A DNA stretch of 57,164 bases. Source: Bacteroides sp. Its GTDB lineage: Bacteria > Bacteroidota > Bacteroidia > Bacteroidales > Bacteroidaceae. Position 1 is the first letter of the stretch, and the number at the start of each line of letters is the position of its first letter. Below are positions 16,982-26,752 of the stretch, in pieces. A program made the position numbers and the translations under genes. The notes below the pieces were generated by a model. That model saw nothing but the letters and a program-made list of their open reading frames with translations, had not been told where the DNA came from and did not search any database. The stretch spans positions 1-57,164 of the forward strand of contig DXLO01000015.1 of assembly GCA_019414665.1 (NCBI GenBank), given 5' to 3'.

Positions 16982-17905
16982 TTAGAACCACTTTATCTTT
17001 CTGAAAATAACAAAAGCCAACGCAGACAATGTGATGGATGCCAAAATAATAAAACTAAAAGCATGTGGTAATGCATCTACATGTACATCTACATTCATTC
17101 CATAGAAACTAGCTATTAATGTGGGTACCATCAGAATGATGGAAATACTGGTCATGCGTTTCATGATGGTGTTCACATTGTTGGATATGATGGAAGCAAA
17201 TGCGTCCATGGTTCCGGTTAAGATATCACTGTAGATATTAACCGTGTTATATGCTTGTTTTAATTCAATAACTACATCTTCTACCAAATCGCGGTTTTGA
17301 TAATCTTTTTCCTGGAAGATACTTTGCAATTTACCTACCATCACCTCATTTCCACGAATGGACGTATTGAAATAAACCAATGTTTTTTGTAGTTTCATCA
17401 ATCTGAGCAGGTCCTCATTACGTATGCTCCTTTCCAATTCTTTTTCTGCGGCAGCTACATCATTGTTTATTTGTTTCAGATATTTCAAGAACCATACGGC
17501 AGATGAGTAAATTAACCGTAAAATCAATTCAAATTTATTAGGCACAATGATTCCTTTACGTCGGGTGTGGTCAATAAAATCAGGAATCATTTCAGTGGAG
17601 TGATAACACACGGTAACAATGATTTCATTGTTTGTAATGATACCGATGGGGATAGTGATATAAGGGATGCTTCCCTGTTGTTGCAGGGGGATTCGGATAA
17701 TGGTCAGTAGCCAGTTTTCTTCCGTATCCGTTCGCGGACGTTCATCCATATCGGCGATGTCCTCTAAAAAAGCTTCGGGAACTTTTAATTCTTTAGTCAG
17801 AAACTCAAAATCACTTTGGTCGGGGCATTCTACATTCACCCAGCAGTTTGGCATCCATTGTGGCTTTTCTACAAAGCCATTCTCACAATAAAGATATTTT
17901 CTCAT
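16982..17905 (-). CDS. corA: CorA-type magnesium/cobalt transporter
   Basis: Divalent-cation channel of the CorA family, about 307 residues. The cytoplasmic N-terminal domain (1-235) is followed by two C-terminal membrane helices, the first ending in the selectivity signature YGMNV and the second running to a short basic tail (IFRKIKW). The start at 17905 (MRKYLYCENG) has a strong Shine-Dalgarno AGGAGG seven bases upstream, unusual in Bacteroides; an upstream ATG at 17947 would include this site in the coding sequence. Magnesium is the usual substrate. Monocistronic, convergent with xusC. Confidence 0.9.
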   Translation of the reverse strand: MRKYLYCENGFVEKPQWMPNCWVNVECPDQSDFEFLTKELKVPEAFLEDIADMDERPRTDTEENWLLTIIRIPLQQQGSIPYITIPIGIITNNEIIVTVCYHSTEMIPDFIDHTRRKGIIVPNKFELILRLIYSSAVWFLKYLKQINNDVAAAEKELERSIRNEDLLRLMKLQKTLVYFNTSIRGNEVMVGKLQSIFQEKDYQNRDLVEDVVIELKQAYNTVNIYSDILTGTMDAFASIISNNVNTIMKRMTSISIILMVPTLIASFYGMNVDVHVDALPHAFSFIILASITLSALAFVIFRKIKWF

Positions 17906-18275
17906 CTTATTGCCTCCTTTCGTTCGTTTATATCCGTTCAGAGGCATTCAGAGTAGTGATTGCCCTGTCGGATCAGTTAATACTATTGCACGTTCGTGGT
18001 ATTGAATCGTCCATTTTTATTGATTGTTTTTTGTTTAAAGCGGTACAAAAGTACATAAAACCTTTAAAGGACAGACAGAAGTCAGGAGGCTTTTATATTT
18101 TTTTTAAGAATATCACCGGAAAGCAATCAGTGCCCGAGCAATGATGGTTTTGTCGCCATAGCACAGTTCTAACGTACTGTGTTTACCGATTAAGTTCCCT
18201 GGCGGAAACTATTGTTGTTAAAACATTTAGCATCCTTTTAATTACATGCAAAATTCACTTAAAAAATCGTTTGTC
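17906..18275. other. intergenic region between corA and ahpC
   Basis: About 370 bp without a recognisable gene. Short frames here have no ribosome binding site or family resemblance. It must hold the corA promoter; I could not place it with confidence. Confidence 0.4.
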
Positions 18276-18357
18276 CAATACCTATTTATGATGAATCTTG
18301 TTCTATATAATCCTAATAATTAGGTATTGTGGAAGGTGCTGAAGTCGGTTACCTTTG
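18276..18357 (+). promoter_or_regulatory. ahpC promoter and candidate peroxide-response operator
   Basis: TACCTTTG at 18350-18357 is a perfect -7 box, with TTG at 18327-18329 as -33, 20 bp apart. Upstream are a perfect 9-bp inverted repeat, CAATACCTA (18276-18284) facing TAGGTATTG (18321-18329), and a smaller palindrome CCTAA-TAA-TTAGG (18312-18324) overlapping the -33. ahpCF of Bacteroides fragilis is controlled by OxyR, so this is a likely regulator site (inference). Confidence 0.65.
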
Positions 18358-18411
18358 CAAATGTAATAATTACAATTTAAAAATCAGTTTTAATTTAAAA
18401 ATAAAAAGAGT

Positions 18412-18978
18412 ATGGAACCAATTATTAATTCACAAGTTCCTGAATTTAAAGTTCAGGCATTCCATAATGGAGAGTTTAAAACCGTAACTAATAAAGATAT
18501 TGAAGGTAAATGGGCTATTTTCTTCTTCTATCCTGCTGACTTTACGTTTGTATGCCCTACCGAACTTGTAGATATTGCTGAAAAGTATAATCAGTTCAAA
18601 GAAATGGGAGTGGAAGTATATTCTGTAAGCACCGATTCACATTTCGTTCATAAAGCATGGCATGATGCGTCTGAAAGTATCCGCAAAATCACTTATCCGA
18701 TGTTGGCAGATCCTACAGGTGCTTTGTCGCGTGCATTTGGTGTGATGATTGAAGAAGACGGTATGGCTTATCGTGGTACTTTTGTAGTGAATCCCGAAGG
18801 CAAGATCAAATTAGCTGAAATTCAGGACAACAGCATCGGGCGTAATGCTGATGAACTTCTTCGTAAGGTAGAAGCTGCCCAGTTTGTAGCCACTCATGAT
18901 GGTGAGGTTTGTCCTGCTAAATGGAAGAAAGGTGCTGAGACCTTGAAACCGAGTATTGATTTGGTAGGTAAAATTTAA
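18412..18978 (+). CDS. ahpC: alkyl hydroperoxide reductase subunit C (peroxiredoxin)
   Basis: Typical 2-Cys peroxiredoxin of 188 residues that reduces hydrogen peroxide and organic hydroperoxides. Peroxidatic Cys48 lies in DFTFVCPTEL, resolving Cys167 in GEVCPAKW, and the active-site Thr/Arg context (PADFTFVCPTE) is intact. It is recycled by AhpF, encoded 12 bp downstream in the same operon. Cytoplasmic; central to oxygen tolerance in these anaerobes. Preceded by a strong promoter with dyad symmetry. Confidence 0.97.
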   Translation: MEPIINSQVPEFKVQAFHNGEFKTVTNKDIEGKWAIFFFYPADFTFVCPTELVDIAEKYNQFKEMGVEVYSVSTDSHFVHKAWHDASESIRKITYPMLADPTGALSRAFGVMIEEDGMAYRGTFVVNPEGKIKLAEIQDNSIGRNADELLRKVEAAQFVATHDGEVCPAKWKKGAETLKPSIDLVGKI

Positions 18979-18990
18979 AGTATAGAACTC

Positions 18991-20541
18991 ATGTTAGATA
19001 GTGCGATAAAAGATCAGTTAAAAGGTCTTTTTGCCCAATTGGAAGCGCACTATACTTTTGACATCTTTGTCCACCCTCAGCACGAAAGTCGTGCCGAGTT
19101 GGTGGACTCGTTGGAAGAAGTGGCTTCCTGTTCGGATAAACTTTCCTGTCGGTTGCAGGATAGTGAAGGGCTGAAGTTTATCCTTTTAAAAGAAGGAAAG
19201 GATACGGGAATCACATTTCGTGCCGTACCTGGTGGTCATGAATTTACTTCTTTGTTGATGGCTGTTCTGAATGCTGACGGCAAAGGAAAGAATTTTCCGG
19301 ACGAGTTTATTACCAGACGTATCAAGGCATTACAGGGGCCGATTAGTTTGACCACCTATTTGTCTCTCACCTGTACCAATTGTCCCGATGTGGTTCAAGC
19401 TTTGAATATGATGGTACTTCTGAATGGTCAGATACGCCATGAGGCAGTAGATGGATCTATAAATGAAGAAGAAGTAGAACGGATGAAAGTACAGGCCGTT
19501 CCTACTGTATTTGCTGATGGTGAACAGATTCATGTGGGGCGTAGCAGTATGGGGGATCTGTTGGAGAAGCTGGAAGCCCGTTACGGTTCGGTGGAATTGG
19601 AAGCTGTTGAGACAAAAGAATATGATGTACTGGTAGCCGGTGCTGGTCCTGCCGGTGCGACAGCTGCTATCTACTCGGCTCGTAAAGGGTTGAAAGTAGC
19701 AATAATAGCCGAGCGTATTGGTGGACAAGTCAATGAAACGATGGGGATTGAGAACTTGATATCTGTGCCTCAGACTACCGGTAAACAGTTGGCCCAGGAT
19801 CTGAAAAAACATTTGGCGGAATATCATATTGATATTTTAGAAAATCGCCGGATAGAGAAAGTGGAAGTGGCAGAGGGCATGAAAGTGTTGTCTGTGAAAG
19901 GTGGAGAAACGTATAAGGCTCCCGTATTGATCATTGCTACCGGGGCGAATTGGAGAAAATTGAATGTTCCCGGTGAAGAAAAATACATCGGTCATGGAGT
20001 TGCTTTCTGTCCTCATTGTGACGGACCATTTTATAAAGATAAGGAAGTAGCAGTCATAGGTGGTGGAAACTCCGGGGTTGAGGCTGCTATTGATTTGGCG
20101 GGAGTCTGTTCCAAAGTGACTGTATTCGAATTCATGGATACTTTGAAAGCGGATACTGTTTTGCAGGAGAAAGCTAAAAGCCTGCCCAATGTGGATATTA
20201 TTACTAATACTCAAACGGTAGAGGTGTTAGGAAACGGTGATAAAGTGGTGGGGCTTATAAAGAAAGACCGTTCATCCGAAAAAGAAGAGATCTTTGCCTT
20301 GGATGGTATTTTTGTCCAAATAGGTTTGACTGCCAATAGCACTTTGTTTAAAGAATTGCTGGAAACGAACCGCATGGGTGAAATTCTGACTGATAAAAAT
20401 GGCCGGACCTCTGTAAAAGGTATCTATGCTGCCGGAGATGTAACGGATGTTTCCTATAAACAGATAGTTATAGCAATGGGGGAAGGCGCCAAGGCTGCTT
20501 TAGCTGCATTCGAAGACCGGATGCGCGGAACGATTTATTAG
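18991..20541 (+). CDS. ahpF: alkyl hydroperoxide reductase subunit F
   Basis: FAD-dependent NAD(P)H:peroxiredoxin reductase of 516 residues. An N-terminal double thioredoxin-like domain carries the CTNC redox pair (Cys128, Cys131). A thioredoxin reductase-like part follows, with the FAD-binding GAGPAGATAAIY (about 216-227), the redox centre CPHC (Cys340, Cys343), the NAD-binding GGGNSGVEAAIDLAG and the C-terminal GIYAAGDVTD. It passes electrons from NADH to AhpC. Full length and intact. Confidence 0.97.
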   Translation: MLDSAIKDQLKGLFAQLEAHYTFDIFVHPQHESRAELVDSLEEVASCSDKLSCRLQDSEGLKFILLKEGKDTGITFRAVPGGHEFTSLLMAVLNADGKGKNFPDEFITRRIKALQGPISLTTYLSLTCTNCPDVVQALNMMVLLNGQIRHEAVDGSINEEEVERMKVQAVPTVFADGEQIHVGRSSMGDLLEKLEARYGSVELEAVETKEYDVLVAGAGPAGATAAIYSARKGLKVAIIAERIGGQVNETMGIENLISVPQTTGKQLAQDLKKHLAEYHIDILENRRIEKVEVAEGMKVLSVKGGETYKAPVLIIATGANWRKLNVPGEEKYIGHGVAFCPHCDGPFYKDKEVAVIGGGNSGVEAAIDLAGVCSKVTVFEFMDTLKADTVLQEKAKSLPNVDIITNTQTVEVLGNGDKVVGLIKKDRSSEKEEIFALDGIFVQIGLTANSTLFKELLETNRMGEILTDKNGRTSVKGIYAAGDVTDVSYKQIVIAMGEGAKAALAAFEDRMRGTIY

Positions 20542-20680
20542 TGATAAGTGGTTGGTGGTGAATAGTGGGTGCATATCGCAGTATTTACCACTAATCTTAT
20601 CACTAAAAAATGCACTCTTTGTATGTATATTGGTGAGAATATGCTTTCTTTGTAGGTGAATCACCGTTTACAGCATTGAT

Positions 20681-21703
20681 ATGGCAGAATCGAGACGTAC
20701 TTCATTGAAAGATTTGGCACAGATATTAGGTGTATCCATACCTACAGTATCCCGTGCCTTGAAAAATAGTCCCGAAATCAGTCGGGAACTTTGTATTAAA
20801 GCTCAAAAATTGGCAAAAGAGATGAATTATCACCCTAATCCTTTTGCTATGAGTCTCCGGAAAAATACTCCCCGTACCATTGGAGTAATTGTACCTGATA
20901 TTGTTACTCATTTCTTTGCGTCTATTTTAAGTGGTATAGAAGATACCGCTATAGCAAACGGCTATTTTGTTATCATCACGACTTCCCATGAGTCATACGA
21001 CCATGAGAAAAGAAATATTGAGAATTTGGTCAATATGCATGTGGAAGGTATTATAGGTTGTTTATCTCAAGAAACAACAGATTATGCCCATTGGTTGAGT
21101 TTGGATGATATGAATATGCCGCTTGTTCTATTTGATCGTGTTTGCATGCCTGACCGTTTTTCTACGGTAGTGGCTGATGGAGTATATTCTGCTCAGATGG
21201 CGACACAGCACTTGTTGGATCATGGAAGCAAACGGATTGCTTTTATCGGTGGTGCAAACCATCTGGATATAGTAAGAAAGAGAAAACATGGTTACCTTGA
21301 AGCGTTAAGGGAAAATAAGATACCTATTGAGAAAGATTTGGTTGTGTGTCGGAAAATTGATTTTGAAGAAGGGAAAATAGCTACAGAAATTTTATTATCG
21401 CTTCCGGAGCCTCCCGATGCAATTCTTGCCATGAATGATACATTGGCATTTGCCGCTATGGAAGTGATTAGAAATCATAATCTTCGTATTCCTCAGGATA
21501 TAGCGCTTATTGGGTATACAGATGAGCAACATGCCAATTATGTAGTGCCTCGCCTTTCGGCCGTCTCGCATCAGACTTATAAGATGGGGGAAGCCGCATG
21601 TCAGATGTTGATTGATAAGATTAAGGGAGATAAAAAAATCAGGCAAATCATTATTCCTACTTGTTTGCAGGTGAGGGAAAGCAGTATAAAAAGGAAGGAT
21701 TGA
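20681..21703 (+). CDS. LacI-family transcriptional regulator
   Basis: 340 residues: N-terminal LacI helix-turn-helix (SLKDLAQILGVSIPTVSRALKN, about 8-30) with hinge, then a periplasmic-binding-protein-like ligand domain (TIGVIVPDIVTHFFASIL..., RIAFIGG, PDAILAMNDTLAFAAM, DIALIGYTD). It should bind a sugar or sugar derivative and control a catabolic operon. It is convergent with PUL1, and its targets cannot be told from the window. Between ahpF and this gene lies a long imperfect inverted repeat (20540-20604) that is not a good terminator. Confidence 0.9.
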   Translation: MAESRRTSLKDLAQILGVSIPTVSRALKNSPEISRELCIKAQKLAKEMNYHPNPFAMSLRKNTPRTIGVIVPDIVTHFFASILSGIEDTAIANGYFVIITTSHESYDHEKRNIENLVNMHVEGIIGCLSQETTDYAHWLSLDDMNMPLVLFDRVCMPDRFSTVVADGVYSAQMATQHLLDHGSKRIAFIGGANHLDIVRKRKHGYLEALRENKIPIEKDLVVCRKIDFEEGKIATEILLSLPEPPDAILAMNDTLAFAAMEVIRNHNLRIPQDIALIGYTDEQHANYVVPRLSAVSHQTYKMGEAACQMLIDKIKGDKKIRQIIIPTCLQVRESSIKRKD

Positions 21704-21727
21704 GAACCGAAATGTATTTTAAGAAGA

Positions 21728-21770
21728 GAATAAGGCTGAACTCTTCACAAAGAGCCAACCTTATTTCTTT
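21728..21770. terminator. bidirectional terminator between lacI-type gene and PUL1
   Basis: GAATAAGG (21728-21735) pairs with CCTTATTT (21759-21766), with an inner CTCTT/AAGAG stem, followed by TTCTTT. It separates convergent genes. Confidence 0.6.
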
Positions 21771-21783
21771 ATATATTGGAGTA

Positions 21784-23349
21784 TTATTGAGTGACCAACG
21801 TAATAATGGAACGTGCCGGGATCACAACTTTTTCATGGTTTTTGATGCTTCCTACCGGTAGAAGATTCTCTCCATCTTTATCCGAAGTACGATAGATTGT
21901 CCAGTTTTTTATAATTCCGTTACGCTGATAGAAAGTAAACTCTTTATCTTCCGCTGCATAATTAATCATAACGAAAACCTCCTTTCCGTCTGTATTTTGG
22001 TATGCTGAACACATTAGTCCGGTTACATCCGTATCGCCTTCAGGAATGATTTTCCCTTGGTTGTCTTTGGCTATAATTGCTTTCCGAACAGCTCCCGGGC
22101 GTATAAATCTACTGTAGTTTCCCAAAGCCCACATTAATTTGGAGTCTTTCACCTCACCATTCAGAAAAGTCGGATCACTATACTCACGGATTAATCCGTC
22201 TTTATAATCTCCACCGATAGATCGCCACCATTGCCAACTGCGAGCACCTGCATATACAATGTCATGATGAATGATCCGTGCTACATATAATGCTGTCTTC
22301 ATGGTGAAGTCATATCCTCCGCCTCCGCCGATTTCTTCGTCATTGCCCATGATACAGGTTTCTGTCTGCCAGAAATCCACCTTATACTTGTCTAAAGTAT
22401 CTTTTAATTGACAACGGATATCGTGTAAATTATTCAGAGGAGTATTAGTCCAATAACTATGCCCTACCATCAGCCGGGGAACATTGGGAGTATCACCCAG
22501 ATAGGTGGCTGTACTGTCCGGATTAAAGAAAGACTGGATTTGATACCCCCGTTCCCAATTAGTCATGTGAGTATCGAACATACAACGATAGTCAGAGGAC
22601 TCATTGACTAGAATCTGTGTGTCAATTTGGTTATTTACGAACTCTTTACTGATGAGGCGTATGGCACGGGCTATTTCGCGGTTGGTAGCCGGTGTACCTT
22701 CTTGTTTGGGGCCAATCCAGTTCCAATGCCCATCGGGTTCATTGAATGGACAGAGGTAATTGAACTTGATTCCATCGTGTTTCTCCACCCCTTTTATGAC
22801 ATTGGCAAGAAAACGGGCAAAATTCTTATAATGCTCTTCCTTTAAGTTTAAGGTTCCTCCACGGCCTGTGTTGGTGGCAAGACCGTTTTGTGTGAAATAT
22901 ACGGGAGGTGAATTAAGAAATGCCAAAAATTTGTTTACACCCCGTTCTTTTGCCAGACGCAGGAAGTTGCGCTGCCCTTGTTGTTTATTCCAATTATAGT
23001 TACCATCTGCCTGAAGGAAACATTCGGTGCGCATCCAGGGAGAGGCTATCTGGCTGGCTTCTCCTTGTTCCGCACTTCCGGCTCCTACATTGAAACGCCA
23101 TAAAGACAAGCCGATTCCTTTAGGTTGTCCGTTTTCATGGTTTTCCGTACTGAACAGCCAGTCGGCTACTTGGTTTTGTTTTTCTTGCGGCCATAAGCCG
23201 ATAAATTGCATGCTCCAACAGTCTGATGCTCCGAAATAGTCCATGGTTTGACAGGGTTGGTCTGTTTCTATTTCAAAGTGAATGGCAGGATGTTGAGCAA
23301 ACAGGTTTGCTGTTGCAAATAAAGAGAATAATAATGCTTTGTATTTCAT
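21784..23349 (-). CDS. GH30 family glycoside hydrolase (periplasmic)
   Basis: 521-residue retaining glycosidase with a cleavable signal peptide (MKYKALLFSLFATANLFAQ). The (beta/alpha)8 domain begins with DYFGASDCW; the acid/base Glu204 is in CPFNEPDGHW and the nucleophile Glu330 in FWQTETC. The C-terminal beta-domain has VFVMINYAAEDKEF and ends in VIPARSIITLVTQ. GH30 enzymes cleave beta-1,6-glucan, xylan, beta-galactan or glucosylceramide depending on subfamily, which I cannot assign. Last gene of PUL1, 12 bp after the other GH30, and lacking a lipid anchor, so probably acts in the periplasm on imported oligosaccharides. Confidence 0.88.
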   Translation of the reverse strand: MKYKALLFSLFATANLFAQHPAIHFEIETDQPCQTMDYFGASDCWSMQFIGLWPQEKQNQVADWLFSTENHENGQPKGIGLSLWRFNVGAGSAEQGEASQIASPWMRTECFLQADGNYNWNKQQGQRNFLRLAKERGVNKFLAFLNSPPVYFTQNGLATNTGRGGTLNLKEEHYKNFARFLANVIKGVEKHDGIKFNYLCPFNEPDGHWNWIGPKQEGTPATNREIARAIRLISKEFVNNQIDTQILVNESSDYRCMFDTHMTNWERGYQIQSFFNPDSTATYLGDTPNVPRLMVGHSYWTNTPLNNLHDIRCQLKDTLDKYKVDFWQTETCIMGNDEEIGGGGGYDFTMKTALYVARIIHHDIVYAGARSWQWWRSIGGDYKDGLIREYSDPTFLNGEVKDSKLMWALGNYSRFIRPGAVRKAIIAKDNQGKIIPEGDTDVTGLMCSAYQNTDGKEVFVMINYAAEDKEFTFYQRNGIIKNWTIYRTSDKDGENLLPVGSIKNHEKVVIPARSIITLVTQ

Positions 23350-23361
23350 AAAGTTGAGGGA

Positions 23362-24960
23362 TTATTTCAGATTATAAATGACAGTTGTAACACTTTCCGA
23401 AGGCACAATTACTTGTTGGTCTGCCGTGACGTGTACCTCTTGCAAATTTTTGTTATTTGTTGTTGTATAAGTAGTGATGGAGCTTATTTCACTTACCCAT
23501 TCTTTATGAATTTCGTTTAGCCGGACTCCTTTTTCTGATAGATTGGTATAAACAGCAACAATTTTATCTTTTTTCGGTGAAATCCATGCTGACCCGAAGA
23601 AACTGGATGATTCATTCATGTTAAGCATGATACGGCGATAACCCGGTCGGATGAATAGGCTGTAGTTACCTAATACCCAAAGTGTGGGAGTAGCTTTATA
23701 AGTGCCTTCTTTCTCTATATCCCCATAAACTCCATCGGAGGGTTCCAGTGAAATCAGTAAGAAGCGGTTTTTGTGTCCCCAGCGGGGGATATCCATTGAG
23801 GTCCAGTAACTCCAGGAGGAAACTCCTGCTATAGTTAGGTCATTGTGTATTACTTTTGACATATAAAGTGCAATGTCCATTTCGGTTGCTTGGTCATAGC
23901 CTATAAACTCGGAAGAGCTGTATCCGTCGCCTAACATACTCCACTCACTTTGCCATATTTCTACATCATATTGTTGGGCTGCTTGGGCCAGTTGTTTCCG
24001 GACATTACGCATACCATCCCATGTGCCATCTGTCCAGTAGCTGTGGCCGCAGATAAGTTTCTTTACATGAGTCAGGTTGCCTATATAGGTGGAAGTTCCA
24101 GGTGTGAAAAATGCTGAAAGTACGTTACTATGGGCGGCATCATTCTTAAATTTGTAGAGATATTCATAATCTCCAGATTCCCCTGGAAGAATATCAATAG
24201 AAAGACCGGCAGAAGTGATGGCGGTATCCAATTCACGTATAAGTCTGGCTACTTCATCATTAGTCCATCCGCTGCCTTCCTGGCCGCTGTCCCAATTATA
24301 TTGGGGTTCGTTAACTGGTGAGATATGTGTCACTGGATATCCTTCGTTTACATAGTATTTTGCTACATCTGACATGTATCTGGCAAAGTCCGTATAACAT
24401 TCATCCTTCAAATTAGAAACTCCTCCGCTATTGGAGAATCCTTTTCCGTTGGAGGTATATTGTACAGGAGGGGTATTGCTGAAAAGTACTATACTCTGAC
24501 AACCAAACTCTTTGGCGCGCTGCAAGAAGTAGCGCTGCCCTTTACAGCGTGTCCAGTCTAATGTTAAGTCATCAGTCAGATAAGATTCTGCTCTGCGTGA
24601 TTTGTCTTCTATTCCACTTGCTTCACCTTGTTCTGCACTGCCACCACCTAGATTCACACGCCACATGGAGAGTCCTATACCTTTAGGTTGTCCTGATTGT
24701 ATTTCAGAAGAGAATAGCAGTTCACTGATTTTGTCACGATTCGTTATCCAGCTTTTTCCTACGAAGGCAGGTGCCCAACAATCTGATGCGCCAAATCCTG
24801 TCAGAGTCTGAAAAGATTGTCCGGCATCTATGGTTACTGTTTTTTCTACGTTTATGCTGCTGTCCGGTTGCCCCGATGTATCCGGTGTTTGGGGAGAATC
24901 GTCACTGCAGGCTACAGTAGAAAAGAACAGTGGAAGAGTAAAAATATATTTTAGTTTCAT
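23362..24960 (-). CDS. GH30 family glycoside hydrolase (surface lipoprotein)
   Basis: 532 residues with lipobox STVAC (Cys18) followed by SDDSPQ, so a lipoprotein, probably surface-exposed. LTGFGASDCW opens the catalytic barrel; acid/base Glu218 in SPVNEPQYNW and nucleophile Glu339 in IWQSEWSM are present. The C-terminal beta-domain is complete. As the anchored member of a GH30 pair it is the likely endo-acting enzyme that cuts the polysaccharide outside the cell for the SusCD importer. Its start lies about 20 bp beyond a strong hairpin that separates it from susD. Confidence 0.88.
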   Translation of the reverse strand: MKLKYIFTLPLFFSTVACSDDSPQTPDTSGQPDSSINVEKTVTIDAGQSFQTLTGFGASDCWAPAFVGKSWITNRDKISELLFSSEIQSGQPKGIGLSMWRVNLGGGSAEQGEASGIEDKSRRAESYLTDDLTLDWTRCKGQRYFLQRAKEFGCQSIVLFSNTPPVQYTSNGKGFSNSGGVSNLKDECYTDFARYMSDVAKYYVNEGYPVTHISPVNEPQYNWDSGQEGSGWTNDEVARLIRELDTAITSAGLSIDILPGESGDYEYLYKFKNDAAHSNVLSAFFTPGTSTYIGNLTHVKKLICGHSYWTDGTWDGMRNVRKQLAQAAQQYDVEIWQSEWSMLGDGYSSSEFIGYDQATEMDIALYMSKVIHNDLTIAGVSSWSYWTSMDIPRWGHKNRFLLISLEPSDGVYGDIEKEGTYKATPTLWVLGNYSLFIRPGYRRIMLNMNESSSFFGSAWISPKKDKIVAVYTNLSEKGVRLNEIHKEWVSEISSITTYTTTNNKNLQEVHVTADQQVIVPSESVTTVIYNLK

Positions 24961-24978
24961 TGTTTTAGATGGATTAAA

Positions 24979-25015
24979 AAATAGTCGCGGATAATCCTAG
25001 CAAACTATCCGCGAC
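24979..25015 (-). terminator. hairpin with U tract between susD and GH30 genes
   Basis: GTCGCGGATA (24984-24993) and TATCCGCGAC (25006-25015) form a perfect 10-bp stem; on the minus strand it is followed by TATTTTTT. A good intrinsic terminator inside the operon, likely partial. Confidence 0.8.
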
Positions 25016-25076
25016 AGAATATAAAGACCTATTGAATGTTTAATTCCTGTAACAATCTGTTCTTTTTGGAAAATGA

Positions 25077-26735
25077 TTAATTCCAGCCCGGATTTTGGGT
25101 GATAGAACCATTAGACATTGTAATCTCATATAAAGGTATCGGGAATACCATATCCCGGTTTTCGTTGAAGCTGATTCCTTTATCACTTGCCTCACCTTGA
25201 TTTTCCCATTCGTAAATGTCGCGGGTAGCGGGATCTGTATTGTATTTTACAAATGTACCGTTTGCTCCCATCAGGTTACAAATCATTTTCTTGCCATTGT
25301 CATCTGTCCAACGGCGGATATCATAGATTCTGTTTTGTTCCCATGCCAGTTCCAAACGACGTTCTAGCCGGATAGCTTTGCGAAGCTCGTTCCCACTGGA
25401 TGTGACAGCAGGTAATTTTACACGATTCCGTACCTCATTAAGGTAGGTACGTGCTGTACCATCTTCGCCCAATTCGTTGCAGGCTTCAGCATACATCAAC
25501 AATACATCTGCATAGCGTAAGATACGATGATCTAATGGAATTTTGTCGATATTGTATACTTCCGGACGTTTTTCAATAGGTACAAAATACTTCCGGACAA
25601 TACGTGCTGATTTATGTTGTGACGGATCTATAATATAACATTCGGGATCCCAACCGTACTTTTCGATATAATCTTTATAATTGGCGATTTTTGTGTTGTT
25701 TTCAACGAACTTGTCGAAGTTATTCTCTCCGGCAATTTCTGTACAACCGGTTTTAATGATAGTCCAACGTAAACGTTCTGTATCTCCTGCATCGATGTAG
25801 GCTTGTTCGAGGTTAGCGGTTGGCTGTCCCCAAGACCATCCGTCGCCGGGACCACTACGGGCACCGGTAATAACAGTCAAAGAACCACCCAATGCATAAG
25901 TTCCATCATACATATATTGTACTTCAAACAGACTTTCTTCGCTATTGTTATGGTCAACATCCCATACATCACCGAAGTTGTCGAGTAATTTATATTCACC
26001 TTCGTCGATGACTGTTTTCAATACATCATGTGCCTCTTGCCATTTGCTTTGGTAGAGGTAAACCTTTCCCAATAGGCCTAATGCAGCTCCACGGGTAGCG
26101 CGTCCCATATCTGTAGCAGCATATTGACTACGTTGTGGCAACACATCAGCAGCGGCTTTTAAATCATCTTCAATGAACTTATATACATCTTCGGCCGAAG
26201 CGCGGGTAATACCTTGTATTTCTTCGGGCAACAGGAAGCCTGTAATGAGAGGCACACCACCAAAATTCTTCACAAGTTCAAAATAGAAGTATCCACGGAG
26301 AAAACGTGCTTCGGCTACAAGCCGGTTCTTCATTTCTTCATCTGAGAAATCAGCTTGTGAAATGCGTTCCACTGCGATATTGCAACGTAGAATGCCTTTG
26401 TATCGATACTGCCAAAAGTTGGAGATGGCACCATTGCTTTGTCCGGTACCTTGATAGTGGGCCAAAGAAATATAGTCACTTTGACTTTGGCTGGTATTGC
26501 CCATCCAACCGTCATCACTACACATCTCGGAAAGCAACCATACTGTGTTGATATTCCACCATCCGCCAAAAGTAATGGCCTGGTAACAACCAGTAATAAA
26601 TGCTTCGGCTTCTTCTGCACTTTGGAAATAAGTATCCAAATTTTGTTGCCCGCGCACTTCCTCTGTTAGGAAATCCTCACAAGAAGTGAATGTCAGCGAG
26701 GCAATCATTGTTAATATTGTTAATATCTTTTTCAT
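25077..26735 (-). CDS. SusD-family glycan-binding lipoprotein (PUL1)
   Basis: 552 residues, signal ending in FTSC (Cys19). It has the SusD/RagB layout: N-terminal EEAEAFITGCYQAI, the tetratricopeptide helices with YKGILRCNIAVERI, AEARFLRGYFYFELVKNFGGVPLIT, and the C-terminal RYADVLLMYAEACNELG and RRLELAWEQNRIYDIRRW. It caps the SusC pore and binds the glycan at the surface. Encoded directly after SusC (17 bp). Confidence 0.95.
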   Translation of the reverse strand: MKKILTILTMIASLTFTSCEDFLTEEVRGQQNLDTYFQSAEEAEAFITGCYQAITFGGWWNINTVWLLSEMCSDDGWMGNTSQSQSDYISLAHYQGTGQSNGAISNFWQYRYKGILRCNIAVERISQADFSDEEMKNRLVAEARFLRGYFYFELVKNFGGVPLITGFLLPEEIQGITRASAEDVYKFIEDDLKAAADVLPQRSQYAATDMGRATRGAALGLLGKVYLYQSKWQEAHDVLKTVIDEGEYKLLDNFGDVWDVDHNNSEESLFEVQYMYDGTYALGGSLTVITGARSGPGDGWSWGQPTANLEQAYIDAGDTERLRWTIIKTGCTEIAGENNFDKFVENNTKIANYKDYIEKYGWDPECYIIDPSQHKSARIVRKYFVPIEKRPEVYNIDKIPLDHRILRYADVLLMYAEACNELGEDGTARTYLNEVRNRVKLPAVTSSGNELRKAIRLERRLELAWEQNRIYDIRRWTDDNGKKMICNLMGANGTFVKYNTDPATRDIYEWENQGEASDKGISFNENRDMVFPIPLYEITMSNGSITQNPGWN

Positions 26736-26752
26736 GGTTTATACCTTGAGGG

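Noticed and set aside
20540..20604. AGTGATAAG/CTTATCACT as terminator of ahpF
   Set aside because: Loop of about 47 nt and the homopolymer after it is A, not T, on the coding strand; it may be structural but is not a normal terminator.
20681..21703. LacI-type gene as regulator of PUL1
   Set aside because: PUL1 has its own divergent HTCS; the LacI gene is only convergent and no operator was seen at PUL1.
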